Positions 26,982 to 35,944 are shown, counted from the first letter of the stretch. The stretch: 64,000 bases of DNA from Cyanobacterium sp. HL-69 (GCA_002813895.1 CP024912.1:682001-746000), one strand, 5' to 3'. Program-made: numbers and translations. Notes: a model not told the origin generated them from the sequence alone.

Positions 26982-27737
26982 TTAGCCAAAACGATAACCA
27001 AAACCTCTTACGGTAATGATATATTCTGGATGACTAGGATCTAATTCTAATTTTTCTCTTAGCCAACGGATATGAACATCAACGGTTTTTGTGTCTCCGA
27101 GAAAGTCTGCTCCCCAAATGTTGTTGATTAATTGATCTCTATCCCATACTCTTTTAGGATAGGTCATGAATAGCTCTAAGAGTTTAAATTCTTTGGGAGA
27201 TAGGCTTACGGCTTGGTTTCTGACGGTTACTCTACATTCATCGGGGAAAAGGGTAATTTCTTTGTATTGTTTTACGTTTTCTGGAGGGGCGTTGTTGATG
27301 CTGTTGCGACGAATTAAGGCACGACAACGGGCGACTAATTCTTTCATGCTGAAAGGTTTGGTTAGGTAGTCGTCGGCACCTACTTCTAGTCCTAATACTC
27401 TATCGGTTTCGGCGGTTTTGGCACTTAGAATGAGGATGGGAATATTATTTCCTCGATGTCTGAGTAAGCGACATATATCTAAGCCGTTTACTTCTGGTAA
27501 CATTAGGTCTAAGATTATCATGTCAAAACCTTGTTTTTCGGTGGTTTGGCTGGTTTGACGTTCTAGTAAATTCAGTGCTTCTCTGCCGTTGTGGGTATTG
27601 GTTACTTGGTATCCTTCTTCTTCAAGGTTGAGACTAATCATGTTTCGGATTAAGTCTTCGTCTTCAATGACGAGAATACGGCTGGGAAGTTGTCTTTTGG
27701 TAGTGGAGGCAATGGGTGGTAAGTCCAGAGTAAGCAT
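26982..27737 (-). CDS. OmpR/PhoB-family response regulator
   Basis: 251 residues. Receiver domain (~20-140) with acidic pocket EDED, phosphoacceptor in ILDLMLPEVNG, and the Thr/Ser-Lys pair (LSAKTAET, DYLTKPFSM). The C-terminal winged helix (~150-250) includes LSPKEFKLLELFM, DRDQLINNIWG and TKTVDVHIRWLREKL. The 20-residue N-terminal extension is unusual for the family. It is not RpaA or RpaB by sequence; it resembles orphan cyanobacterial regulators of the PhoB/NblR kind. No histidine kinase is adjacent. Convergent with the R-M cassette. Confidence 0.85.
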   Translation of the reverse strand: MLTLDLPPIASTTKRQLPSRILVIEDEDLIRNMISLNLEEEGYQVTNTHNGREALNLLERQTSQTTEKQGFDMIILDLMLPEVNGLDICRLLRHRGNNIPILILSAKTAETDRVLGLEVGADDYLTKPFSMKELVARCRALIRRNSINNAPPENVKQYKEITLFPDECRVTVRNQAVSLSPKEFKLLELFMTYPKRVWDRDQLINNIWGADFLGDTKTVDVHIRWLREKLELDPSHPEYIITVRGFGYRFG

Positions 27738-27893
27738 AAAAACTCTCTATGTTTTGTTCTCTAATAACATTTATATCAGAAATATGACTTGGGGATTCGA
27801 TTTTGGTTTATTAATTTTATTAAAAGTTTTTGTCCTATGGTTGGGTAATGGATTAGATTAGTAGTTAAGTAGTTATTAGAGATTTAAGCAATT

Positions 27894-28016
27894 ATGGATG
27901 TTAAACTATTATTATTGATTTTGACTGGTTTATTTATCGTAGCGGCTCCGTTTTTCGGTACTAGAAATGGTTTTTATGATTCCGATAATTATGACGGGAA
28001 TGGCTCTGCTCACTAA
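27894..28016 (+). CDS. Small membrane peptide, 40 residues
   Basis: ATG at 27894-27896 opens a 40-codon frame: one hydrophobic helix (VKLLLLILTGLFIVAAPFF, ~3-21), then a short polar tail with NGFYDSDNYDGNGSAH. The tail is asparagine/aspartate/glycine-rich and looks conserved rather than random. It ends 3 bases before the beta-CASP gene on the same strand, so the two are almost certainly co-transcribed. It resembles small single-helix proteins of thylakoid complexes in size and topology, but it is not one of the named Psb, Psa or Pet subunits I can recall. A function cannot be assigned. Confidence 0.65.
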   Translation: MDVKLLLLILTGLFIVAAPFFGTRNGFYDSDNYDGNGSAH

Positions 28017-28019
28017 TTT

Positions 28020-29678
28020 ATGGCGGTTATGATTCAACAGCAGGAATGTTCTTCTTCTCCATCTTTTCATTTGTCTTGCTCTCCTTTGGCAGTGGGTCAT
28101 GATACTGAAGGATTGGCTATTATGTTAAATGTGGGAGAATACCGCATTTTGCTTGATTGTGGTTTGGAGAATATAAAGTCTCTTCTGGTTGATCAATCTT
28201 TACCGCCCCATTGGGTTTTTTGTACCCATGCTCACCATGATCATGGGAGGGGTTTGCTTTCTTTACATGAAGTATATCCTCATCTTCCTATTTATTGTAG
28301 TGAGGTTACAAAAAAACTTTTACCTCTCAATTGGTTGAGGGCTGATGGCTCCATGGTGGAGCCTTTTTGTGATAGTATTCCGTGGCGATCGCCTTTACAA
28401 TTAGAAAAGAATTTAAGTGTAGAATTATACCCTGCTGGACATCTACCGGGGGCCGCCGCTGTTTTATTCCGTTATCATCACGGGGATAGGGTTTATAAAA
28501 TCTTCTATACGGGGGATTTTTGCCTTTCTAATCTTCAGTTGGTGGAGGGTTTATCCCTCGATAATATGCGTGGTTTAAGCCCTGATGTGTTGATTATTGA
28601 GGGTACCTATGGCACTGCCCGTCACCCCCATCGTCGTCAACAGGAAAAACATTTGATGACTAAAATTCGAGAGGCGATCGCATCTAACATCAATGTTATT
28701 CTACCAGTACCAACCTTCGGTTTAGGACAAGAATTATTAAAATTGTTGCGATCACACCATCAATTTACAGGGGCAAACATTGATATATGGGTAGATGGTA
28801 ACGTGGCGATCGCCTGTGACCTATACTTAGAATTAATAGATTATTTTCCCGCTAATGTCCAAAACTTTGCCAAACATCAACCCCTGTTTTGGGATGAAAA
28901 AATTAAGCCAAGAATGAGAAGATTAACCCCTAACATTAATAGAAAAAAAATAGGGGAAGAAACATCTATTATCTTGACCGATGACCTATCAAAAATAGAC
29001 GAATATTGTCAAAATAATGACTATAAATGGTTAATATTGACCCCAGAACATTCAAAAATTAATAAAAGTAAAACCTTTAACCAAATTATAAATAAACTAA
29101 ATACCGAAAAAGTAATCGTAGAAAATTATCTATTAGCAGAACATAGCGACGGACGAAATACCACCCAACTAATCCACAACCTCCGTCCTCAACACGTCAT
29201 TTTTGTCCATGGCACCCCCAACTACCTCGCCGACTTAACCGCCCTCGAAGAATTACAAAATCGTTACCAACTCCACTGCCCCGAAGTAAACATCAAAGTA
29301 GATTTACCCATCGGAGAGCAATTTATTCAACCAAAAATTAGCCCCCAACAAAACTACGAAGGAGAATTAAACGAAACAGGAGCATATATTACCATCACCT
29401 TACCAGAGCAACTAAACAAAGATTCTCGTTGGCAAAATTTTGCGGATACAGGGCTAATAGAAGCCCGTTGGCAAGGGGAAGAATTAGTTTTAAGGGGTTT
29501 ATCTCAACGGGAATTATTACAGCAAAATAGCTCTATTCGTCGTCAACTAAATGCCGAATCATGTCATAACTGTGCTTATTATGACGAAGATTGCTGTCAC
29601 AACGAAAAATCCCCCCTCAATGGTTTTGAAGTACCAGAAGATGGATTTTGCCCCGCCTTTGAAGATAATGGACAATAA
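28020..29678 (+). CDS. Metallo-beta-lactamase/beta-CASP hydrolase with C-terminal Cys cluster
   Basis: 552 residues. MBL metal site CTHAHHDHGRG (HxHxDH) near 70, later ligands in AGHLPGAA and YTGDF. Beta-CASP features are IIEGTYGTARHP (motif A region), VPTFGLGQELLKLL and, near 400, VIFVHGTPN. These mark the CPSF73/RNase J-like class of nucleic-acid hydrolases. After about residue 500 a cysteine-rich tail occurs (CHNCAYYDEDCCHN ... GFCPAF), likely binding zinc or an iron-sulfur cluster. It starts 3 bases after the 40-residue membrane peptide gene. Probably a ribonuclease; it is not the canonical RNase J, which lacks such a tail. Confidence 0.82.
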   Translation: MAVMIQQQECSSSPSFHLSCSPLAVGHDTEGLAIMLNVGEYRILLDCGLENIKSLLVDQSLPPHWVFCTHAHHDHGRGLLSLHEVYPHLPIYCSEVTKKLLPLNWLRADGSMVEPFCDSIPWRSPLQLEKNLSVELYPAGHLPGAAAVLFRYHHGDRVYKIFYTGDFCLSNLQLVEGLSLDNMRGLSPDVLIIEGTYGTARHPHRRQQEKHLMTKIREAIASNINVILPVPTFGLGQELLKLLRSHHQFTGANIDIWVDGNVAIACDLYLELIDYFPANVQNFAKHQPLFWDEKIKPRMRRLTPNINRKKIGEETSIILTDDLSKIDEYCQNNDYKWLILTPEHSKINKSKTFNQIINKLNTEKVIVENYLLAEHSDGRNTTQLIHNLRPQHVIFVHGTPNYLADLTALEELQNRYQLHCPEVNIKVDLPIGEQFIQPKISPQQNYEGELNETGAYITITLPEQLNKDSRWQNFADTGLIEARWQGEELVLRGLSQRELLQQNSSIRRQLNAESCHNCAYYDEDCCHNEKSPLNGFEVPEDGFCPAFEDNGQ

Positions 29679-29815
29679 AACTTATTTCCCATTGCTGAAT
29701 AAATCAAAAGCTGTAAATATAAAGAATTTGGGCATACTCATAGCTGTCAAAAAAATACGCAAAAATCGCCATTATAAATTAACATCATGACCCCACTTTT
29801 TTCATCACATTCTAA

Positions 29816-31507
29816 TTAATTATTAGTAAAAATAATGTTGAAATTTTGGTCAACAAATCGTTGATAAACCTCTCGTAAAGGAGGGATAGATTGCTCATTT
29901 ACCACATAGGTTTTAAACTCTTGACCTTCGCTCAAATATTCAGCATATCCAGCTTGAAGGTAGGGTTTATAGTTTTCATTATTCCTCTGATGCACTTCAA
30001 AAAATGCCAACATCATCGAATGGGTGTATTCATTCAAAAGTACGGGAGAAGGAAGAGTTAAATTTGTAACCGTGCTGATTAAATCACTAATCCCTGCATC
30101 TAGCTGAGAAAAATCCACATGAGCTTGTCCTTCTTGTAGTTGCAAATATACATCAGGAATTTCTAATAGAGGATGAGTTTGAGCCAACTCAAACACAAAA
30201 GGCGTTGCAGGATCATAACTACCCGCTGCGATAAAAAGGGGAACTTCTAAAGAGTTAACTCCCTCTGGTCCAAAAATGCCACCGTTAACGGGATTCATGG
30301 CAAAAATAGCTTTTATCCTCTCATCCCTAAATTGATAGTCTTCTTGGGGCAGTTGTAAGGCTCTACATTGCAAAATAAGGGCGGTATTGAGGTTGCCTAT
30401 ATCTAGGTTGCAACGTTCATTGAGTCTGTCCCAGTCAAAGGTTGCGCCTCCCACGGCCAGAGCGGTATATCCTCCAAAGGAATGTCCGAAAATACCTACG
30501 TTTTGGGTATCTAGTCTGCCTTGCCATCGAGATTGATTCAAAAGTTCTAATTCATCAAGGGTGTGAGTAATATCGAGGGGACGGTTGATAAATTCTTCTC
30601 TGACAAATAGTTCTCCTGTAAATCCTTTGATAAAGTCTTCGGTTTGTTTGATGTCACTGCCAATATGTTGGGGCATAATTACGAAGTAACCATAGGAGGC
30701 TAGGTGTTCGGCCCTGGCGTGAAAGTCTTCGGGACGGGAACTAAGTCCATGGGAAATGATAACTACGGGGGTATTTTCTACGGTTTGGGTGGGGTAATAT
30801 ATTTCGGCGTAGTATCTTCTGTTACGGGATTCATCTAGTAAGTTAATGGTTTCTTGGCGAAAGGGGATGTTTCCTTGTTGGCGAATATCAGGCAGGTTGG
30901 CGTAGTTGATTCCCCTAGATTCACGGCTTTGTATTTCTGCTTGTTTGATAACTTCTTGTTCGTAGATGGCGCTGGCTTGGAGGACTGTTTCGACTTGTTG
31001 GGTATAGCGTAGGATGCGCTGAATGTCTATTTCGACATCTACGGCAAGGTTTTTGAGGATGTTGATGAGGGTTAGTCCTTCGGGTTGGAGGGCTGATGTT
31101 ATTAATGCTCCACGAATTAAGTATTTGCCGTTACTTCCTCCTTTGATGTTGATTACGCTACCGAAGTAGGTGAGGAGTCTTTCGGCTTCTTCTGTGTTGA
31201 GGGAACGAGAAATTAAGATAGGATCTACTGCTACGGGGGTTATGAGGGCTTCTCTAAACTGTTGTTTTTGTTCTTCGTTTACCCCTGCGAGGTTTAGATA
31301 GGTTTGTAGGTTTCGGTTAACGGTACCTGTTTCGGCAAATAGTTGTAGAGATTCTACTTTGAGGGTTAAACTAAGGGGGTTATAGATGAATGATATGTTA
31401 CGGGCGATCGCCTCTTGTGTGTTAATAATTTCAGCAATCCCGATGGTAGTTAACGTTGCGATCGCACTGAGGGCAATGGCGCTAATTTTATTTACTCGAA
31501 AAATCAT
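29816..31507 (-). CDS. DUF1400-alpha/beta hydrolase (PAF-acetylhydrolase-like), exported
   Basis: 563 residues. A hydrophobic N-terminus (KISAIALSAIATLTTIGIA) reads as a signal peptide. Residues ~35-160 are the cyanobacterial DUF1400 domain (FIYNPLSLTLKVESLQLFAETG). The rest is an alpha/beta hydrolase: VVIISHGLSSRPEDF, nucleophile elbow GHSFGG, acid around AAGSYDPATPF, and a His in GQAHVDF or a later position. Periplasmic or thylakoid-lumen lipase/esterase is inferred. Divergent from the ECF sigma gene across a 172-base region. Confidence 0.82.
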   Translation of the reverse strand: MIFRVNKISAIALSAIATLTTIGIAEIINTQEAIARNISFIYNPLSLTLKVESLQLFAETGTVNRNLQTYLNLAGVNEEQKQQFREALITPVAVDPILISRSLNTEEAERLLTYFGSVINIKGGSNGKYLIRGALITSALQPEGLTLINILKNLAVDVEIDIQRILRYTQQVETVLQASAIYEQEVIKQAEIQSRESRGINYANLPDIRQQGNIPFRQETINLLDESRNRRYYAEIYYPTQTVENTPVVIISHGLSSRPEDFHARAEHLASYGYFVIMPQHIGSDIKQTEDFIKGFTGELFVREEFINRPLDITHTLDELELLNQSRWQGRLDTQNVGIFGHSFGGYTALAVGGATFDWDRLNERCNLDIGNLNTALILQCRALQLPQEDYQFRDERIKAIFAMNPVNGGIFGPEGVNSLEVPLFIAAGSYDPATPFVFELAQTHPLLEIPDVYLQLQEGQAHVDFSQLDAGISDLISTVTNLTLPSPVLLNEYTHSMMLAFFEVHQRNNENYKPYLQAGYAEYLSEGQEFKTYVVNEQSIPPLREVYQRFVDQNFNIIFTNN

Positions 31508-31621
31508 AAATAATTAGTTTTTATAAATAATGGAATGAGCAGAAGACACAAGACAAGGCAATGGCTTTTCTATATTAGTCTAATACCACAATAACGACTT
31601 ATCGATTATCAATTATTTATT

Positions 31622-31650
31622 GAACCTTTTAAAAATCTTCCATGTCTAAA
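31622..31650 (+). promoter_or_regulatory. Candidate ECF-type promoter for the sigma factor gene
   Basis: GAACCT (31622-31627), a 17-base spacer and TCTAAA (31645-31650) resemble the GAACTT/TCTGA-type promoter used by RpoE-like ECF sigma factors. Transcription would start about 23-25 bases before the ATG at 31680. ECF genes are commonly autoregulated, which makes this placement meaningful. The match is by eye. Confidence 0.5.
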
Positions 31651-31679
31651 ATGGTGAGTCAATTAAAAAACAAAGATTT

Positions 31680-32249
31680 ATGACAGTGTTAGCGGATGAT
31701 CACACCAAAATGACCGATTCTGAATTAATTCAGAGGTGTCAACTTGGCGACGAGAGTTCCTTTCGTTTAGTATATCAACGTTACCGACACAAGGTAAGAG
31801 CAACTTTGTTCAAGCTATGCGGTCAAGAAATACTTGATGATTTAACCCAAGAAGTTTTCTTAAAAGCGTGGAAGGCGTTGCCAAAACTTAGGGAATCGAG
31901 ATATTTTTCAACTTGGCTATACCGCATTTGTTGGAATGTTGCGTGCGATCGCCGTAAACAATTAGCCAAAATTCGTAGAGACAAAAAAACTCTTTATCAA
32001 TATGCTCCTGAAGTAGTCCTTGACCAAGGACAGTTATTACAAATGCACTATCAGGAGATAGTACAACAAGGGTTACAAAATCTCAAAATGGATCATCGTG
32101 TGGTTTTAGTTTTACATGACCTAGAAGACTTACCCCAAAAGGAGATTGCCGAAATACTATCTATTCCCGTGGGTACAGTAAAATCAAGATTGTTTAATGC
32201 TCGTAAAGCCATGCGTAAATTTTTAGAACATCAGGGGGTTAAAATATGA
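31680..32249 (+). CDS. ECF sigma factor (RpoE/SigG-like)
   Basis: 189 residues with sigma region 2 (SFRLVYQRYRHKVRATLFKL, DDLTQEVFLKAWKAL, FSTWLYRICWNVACDRRKQ) and region 4 (LPQKEIAEILSIPVGTVKSRLFNARKAMRKFL). No regions 1 or 3, which defines the ECF group. It is followed by, and overlaps by ATGA, a small membrane protein that fits an anti-sigma factor, as in Synechocystis slr1545 (sigG)-slr1546. Likely role: envelope or membrane stress response. The putative ECF promoter just upstream suggests autoactivation. Confidence 0.9.
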   Translation: MTVLADDHTKMTDSELIQRCQLGDESSFRLVYQRYRHKVRATLFKLCGQEILDDLTQEVFLKAWKALPKLRESRYFSTWLYRICWNVACDRRKQLAKIRRDKKTLYQYAPEVVLDQGQLLQMHYQEIVQQGLQNLKMDHRVVLVLHDLEDLPQKEIAEILSIPVGTVKSRLFNARKAMRKFLEHQGVKI

Positions 32250-32614
32250 GCAAATTTTTCCATCACCATTCTTCTGAGGATGAAGAACTTGTCGATTTCC
32301 TCAAAAACTATTGTCCTGATAATCCTTTAGAACGTTCTAACCATGAACAATTATTATTTAGGGCGATCGCACAAGAGGGAAAATCTAGTCATAAAAAAAT
32401 GTTCCGTTGGCGTTGGGCCATTCCCACCAGTTTGGTGACGGGTTTATTAATTGTGTGGGGCGCATCCACCACTCAACAATTTAGCCCTCAAGTAGCCCAA
32501 GAAACAACAGAATTAGAAGCCTTTATGTTTGAAGTTTGGTCTTACTCCTCTACCAGTCAGAATGCAGAATTTAACCCTGACTCTGACTACGTTACTTTTA
32601 CTAACGACTACTAA
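32246..32614 (+). CDS. Probable membrane anti-sigma factor
   Basis: 122 residues. A cytoplasmic N-terminal part (~1-55, with a His/Asp/Glu-rich start SKFFHHHSSEDEE), one transmembrane helix (WAIPTSLVTGLLIVWGA, ~64-80) and an acidic/aromatic extracytoplasmic tail ending TFTNDY. Start and sigma stop overlap as ATGA, indicating translational coupling, as normal for sigma/anti-sigma pairs. The zinc anti-sigma motif HxxxCxxC is absent. The call rests on position and topology, not on sequence similarity. Confidence 0.7.
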   Translation: MSKFFHHHSSEDEELVDFLKNYCPDNPLERSNHEQLLFRAIAQEGKSSHKKMFRWRWAIPTSLVTGLLIVWGASTTQQFSPQVAQETTELEAFMFEVWSYSSTSQNAEFNPDSDYVTFTNDY

Positions 32615-32671
32615 AGAGTTTTTTAGAACTCACAACTTAACATTACACCATTCATTAGGAAAAAAAAGATT

Positions 32672-33178
32672 ATGAAGAACAATATTAGCCGATTATTAGC
32701 TTTAACTACCATTTTAACCCTCACTGGTGGCACAAGGGCGATCGCCCTTGACGTTGATACCATCAACCTTGAAACCAGCCTAAACGAAACCATCGAACTA
32801 GCCCAAGCCAGAGAAGGAGGCAAAAGATGGGGGGCAAATAAACCAGGACAAAGCCGTTTAATTGAAGAATTAAACCTTACCTCAGAACAACAACAACAGA
32901 TGGTTGAAATAAAAAATAAATATGAACCTCAAATGACCAACCTCCGAGAAGAAATTCGCACCGAGCGCCAAGCCCTGCGAATCATGATGAATAACAATCA
33001 ATCCGCCGATGCTATCCGTGCCAAAAATCAAACCATCTCGAACCTAACTCAACAAATGCGAGAACTAGGTTTTGAAACCATGCTCGAAATGCGCGAAGTT
33101 TTGACCCCACAACAAAGGGAGCAACTAAGCCAAATCATGAACGAAAGAAGATCTAGTAACCGTCGAAATCCTCAATAA
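32672..33178 (+). CDS. Spy/CpxP-like periplasmic protein with LTxxQ motifs
   Basis: 168 residues. Signal peptide (~1-25), a linker, then an all-helical domain with two LTxxQ motifs, LTSEQQQQM (~70) and LTPQQREQL (~145), the hallmark of the Spy/CpxP/ZraP/CnrX group. Members act as periplasmic chaperones or stress/metal sensors that feed back on envelope-stress regulators. It lies 57 bases after the anti-sigma gene, so sigma, anti-sigma and Spy probably form one operon. That it modulates the anti-sigma factor is inference. Confidence 0.8.
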   Translation: MKNNISRLLALTTILTLTGGTRAIALDVDTINLETSLNETIELAQAREGGKRWGANKPGQSRLIEELNLTSEQQQQMVEIKNKYEPQMTNLREEIRTERQALRIMMNNNQSADAIRAKNQTISNLTQQMRELGFETMLEMREVLTPQQREQLSQIMNERRSSNRRNPQ

Positions 33179-33234
33179 TTAAAGTTTATAGTAAAAAGTA
33201 GTTTCAACTCTTTCTATCATCAAACTTCAAAATT

Positions 33235-33369
33235 ATACTAAATCCTGTTTCAATAATATACTAATTAGGGTGGGTAATGAGGAACAGGCAACAGACAAAA
33301 GATAATAATTGTTTATTATCAATTGTTATACGGTGGATAATAGTAAACCTGATAAATCGGATTTGGTAT
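33235..33369. repeat. MITE-like element, copy 2 (terminal inverted repeats)
   Basis: ATACTAAATCC (33235-33245) and GGATTTGGTAT (33359-33369) are inverted copies with one mismatch, bounding 135 bp without coding capacity. The ends match those of the element at 7669-7783 and the flanks are again TT on the left and TA on the right. The interior differs and includes AT-rich ATTATCAATTG-type repeats. It fills part of the 371-base gap after the Spy-like gene; the rest holds a palindrome at 33380-33398 and otherwise nothing I can identify. Confidence 0.5.
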
Positions 33370-33379
33370 TACGTTCCGA

Positions 33380-33398
33380 AGGTGGGTAATGCCCACCT
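33380..33398. repeat. Short palindromic repeat (AGGTGGG-TAATG-CCCACCT)
   Basis: 7-bp perfect stem with a 5-base loop, eleven bases beyond the MITE-like element. It is a relative of the palindrome at 17927-17943 and lies between two genes that converge here (Spy-like and a sensor kinase), so it may act as a bidirectional terminator. Confidence 0.45.
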
Positions 33399-33549
33399 CA
33401 ACTACAACTAATAAAAAATGCACAAATAATGGTTATTTGTCGCCAAAATCTGTGCATATTTTTCCTGTATCAGTAGCTGTTGCCATTAATGTCTTCCATT
33501 GGTTTTTTAAATCTCTGAAATATAAAAATTTCAAGTAAATTTCTAAACC

Positions 33550-35796
33550 CTAACTAGCTCTTTCCATTACTTTATTAATCTTTTTAAGCAAAATGCGAGG
33601 TTGCAAAGGCTTCAATAAATATTCATCCACCCCAAAATTAGATAACTCCTCCCAATCTTGACCACTAATTTCATCCCGAATAATCATCAAATAAACATCA
33701 GGATTACTCAAAGCCTTAATTTCCATGGCTAAAGTTAAAGAAACCGATTGATTTTGTTCTAAAACAATCACCCGAGGATTTATTAAATCAATCTTACTAA
33801 CGGCATCTGTAACATCAAATAACCAAATCACCTGATAATCGGCCGCTGTCAGCAACTCACACAAAAAAGTACCAATTTCGTCATCTTCACAAATAACCAC
33901 CACAGTCTTATTCACCTCGCCATTAGGCAAAGAAGTAGATTTTTCTGGCTGTCGAATCAAAGGACTAGAATCAGAATTGGGTAAATAAACCGTAAAGCTA
34001 GAACCCTTATCAACCAAGGACTCTACCTCGATTATCCCCCCATGAAGTTCCACCAAATGCTTAGTTAGAGCCAATCCCAGCCCTGTTCCCGGATTCGTAC
34101 GAGTACGATAATTTTCTAGTTGTTGAAATTTAGTAAACAACAAAGGAAGTTGCTCTTCACAAATTCCAATACCTGTATCCTCCACCTGAAAAACCCCTTG
34201 ATTACCTTCTCTCCATACCCTTAAAATTACCTCTCCTCCTGCCCCTGTAAACTTGATGGCATTGTCAATCAAATTAAGCAGTATTTGATAAAGTCTTTCT
34301 CCATCAGCATAAAATAAATCTTCATTCTCTTCCACTCGATAATCCATTTGTACCATCACCCCTTTATTACGGGCAATTTCCAAACCATAAAGCAAGACCA
34401 TCTGAGCGATACTTTTAAGGGCGATCGCCTCTATATTTAATAAATACTTACCCGACTCAATTTCTGTAAAATCAAGAATATTATTAATTAACTGTAATAA
34501 CTTTCGTCCATTATCTTGAATTATTTTTAAATATCTAGTTTGCTTTTCTGGAGTTAAAATGCGATCGCTACCATCCTTCGACCAATGTAACAAAGTTCCC
34601 GATAAACCAATAATACAAGTCAAAGGAGTTCTTAATTCGTGACTAATACTACCCAAAAACTCACTCTTAGACTGTTGGGCTACCTCCGCCAAAATTAAAG
34701 CATCCTGTAGTTGCTTTGCCTTCTTTTCTACCTGCTTCTCTAGGGCTTTTTTTTGTTCCTGCAACTGTTGATAATAATCATATTGATACACTGCCACAGC
34801 TAAATACTCGCTAATATGCTTTAGAAACTTAATCTCATTATCATGCCAAACCCTGACACTTTCGCACTGATGAGCAACGAGTAAAGCCCATGTTCGGTGC
34901 TTAACTACAATAGGAATAATTATTTTGGCTTTTACCTTTAATTTCCCCATTACTTCAACTAAATAATCATCTAAACTACTGTTACCAACATCATCAACAA
35001 TGAGGATAAAATCTTCCGCATACTTACCTTCACAATCAATGCCCTTAAAGTAATCATCATTACTCAAACTTAGTAAAGAGTCGATGTTTTTTGATGCCTT
35101 AGTTTCATAGGTGACAATATCAATACACCTTTTTTCATCATCCTTTTCAAAAGGGACGTTGATTTGATAGATAAACAGACGATCTATTTTTAATAAACTT
35201 TGAACCTGATCCAAAGTAGTTTGAATAATAGATTCTAAATTTATATTATCTTGAATTTTTTGAGTTAATGTATGCAAGATTTCTTCTTGCTTAATTCTAT
35301 TTTCTAAAATAGTTTCAATGGAATAAGTCTCTGTAAGAGCGTTATTCTCCGCTTTCTCTTTTAGATTAAGAGGATTACTAAAAATTTCTAAAACGTCAAC
35401 AATAAATTGTTGACCATAACTATTATTTCCTATAGAAATATGATCAAGATTTTTTTCTATTTTTTTATTATGTTGTAAACTAAAAAAAGGTTTAATTTTG
35501 TCATAAAACTTTTTAATTTCTTGAAGACAAAAGCTAATAGTTACCTGAGAATAAAAATCGTTAATTTCTTTTTCTATCAAAAGAAGTGCTTGAAATTCAG
35601 GATTAATAATTAACTTAAAATTATGATAATAAATATTTTTTATGGCTGTTTTTTTCGTTTTACTAAAGTCACTCTGACTGAGAAAAATGAAATCATCCTC
35701 CTGTTTTTTAGCAGTTTCTTCCCAGAGATGATAAAGTTTATCTAACATCTGTTGAGAGATAATTTTGTTATGGAGAGAGAGATTATAGTTAGCCAT
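33550..35796 (-). CDS. Hybrid sensor histidine kinase with GAF and degenerate receiver
   Basis: 748 residues, no membrane segment. Unrecognised N-terminal domain (~1-170), a phytochrome-type GAF (~185-345, with ALLVAHQCESVRVWHD), a coiled coil (~345-380), HisKA with SHELRTPL (His intact) and HATPase_c with NLIDNAIKFTG, EDTGIGI and GTGLGLAL. The C-terminal receiver-like domain has VVVICEDDE and LLKPLQP. Two oddities: the GAF lacks the bilin-binding cysteine of cyanobacteriochromes, and the receiver's phosphoacceptor Asp is Glu (VIVLEQNQ). So the kinase core appears active but the receiver is probably a pseudo-receiver. Partner unknown; another kinase-like gene lies 148 bases upstream. Confidence 0.85.
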   Translation of the reverse strand: MANYNLSLHNKIISQQMLDKLYHLWEETAKKQEDDFIFLSQSDFSKTKKTAIKNIYYHNFKLIINPEFQALLLIEKEINDFYSQVTISFCLQEIKKFYDKIKPFFSLQHNKKIEKNLDHISIGNNSYGQQFIVDVLEIFSNPLNLKEKAENNALTETYSIETILENRIKQEEILHTLTQKIQDNINLESIIQTTLDQVQSLLKIDRLFIYQINVPFEKDDEKRCIDIVTYETKASKNIDSLLSLSNDDYFKGIDCEGKYAEDFILIVDDVGNSSLDDYLVEVMGKLKVKAKIIIPIVVKHRTWALLVAHQCESVRVWHDNEIKFLKHISEYLAVAVYQYDYYQQLQEQKKALEKQVEKKAKQLQDALILAEVAQQSKSEFLGSISHELRTPLTCIIGLSGTLLHWSKDGSDRILTPEKQTRYLKIIQDNGRKLLQLINNILDFTEIESGKYLLNIEAIALKSIAQMVLLYGLEIARNKGVMVQMDYRVEENEDLFYADGERLYQILLNLIDNAIKFTGAGGEVILRVWREGNQGVFQVEDTGIGICEEQLPLLFTKFQQLENYRTRTNPGTGLGLALTKHLVELHGGIIEVESLVDKGSSFTVYLPNSDSSPLIRQPEKSTSLPNGEVNKTVVVICEDDEIGTFLCELLTAADYQVIWLFDVTDAVSKIDLINPRVIVLEQNQSVSLTLAMEIKALSNPDVYLMIIRDEISGQDWEELSNFGVDEYLLKPLQPRILLKKINKVMERAS

Positions 35797-35944
35797 TAGA
35801 TATATTTTATTTAAATGAGTTGGCTAAAATTAATTCGCTTATATTACTATGATGAATCTTATTTAGCTATTTTGATAAAACTGTAATCTTTTCTAAAGAT
35901 TAGAGAATAATATAATGATGAAGCTACGGAGATAGTATATCAAT

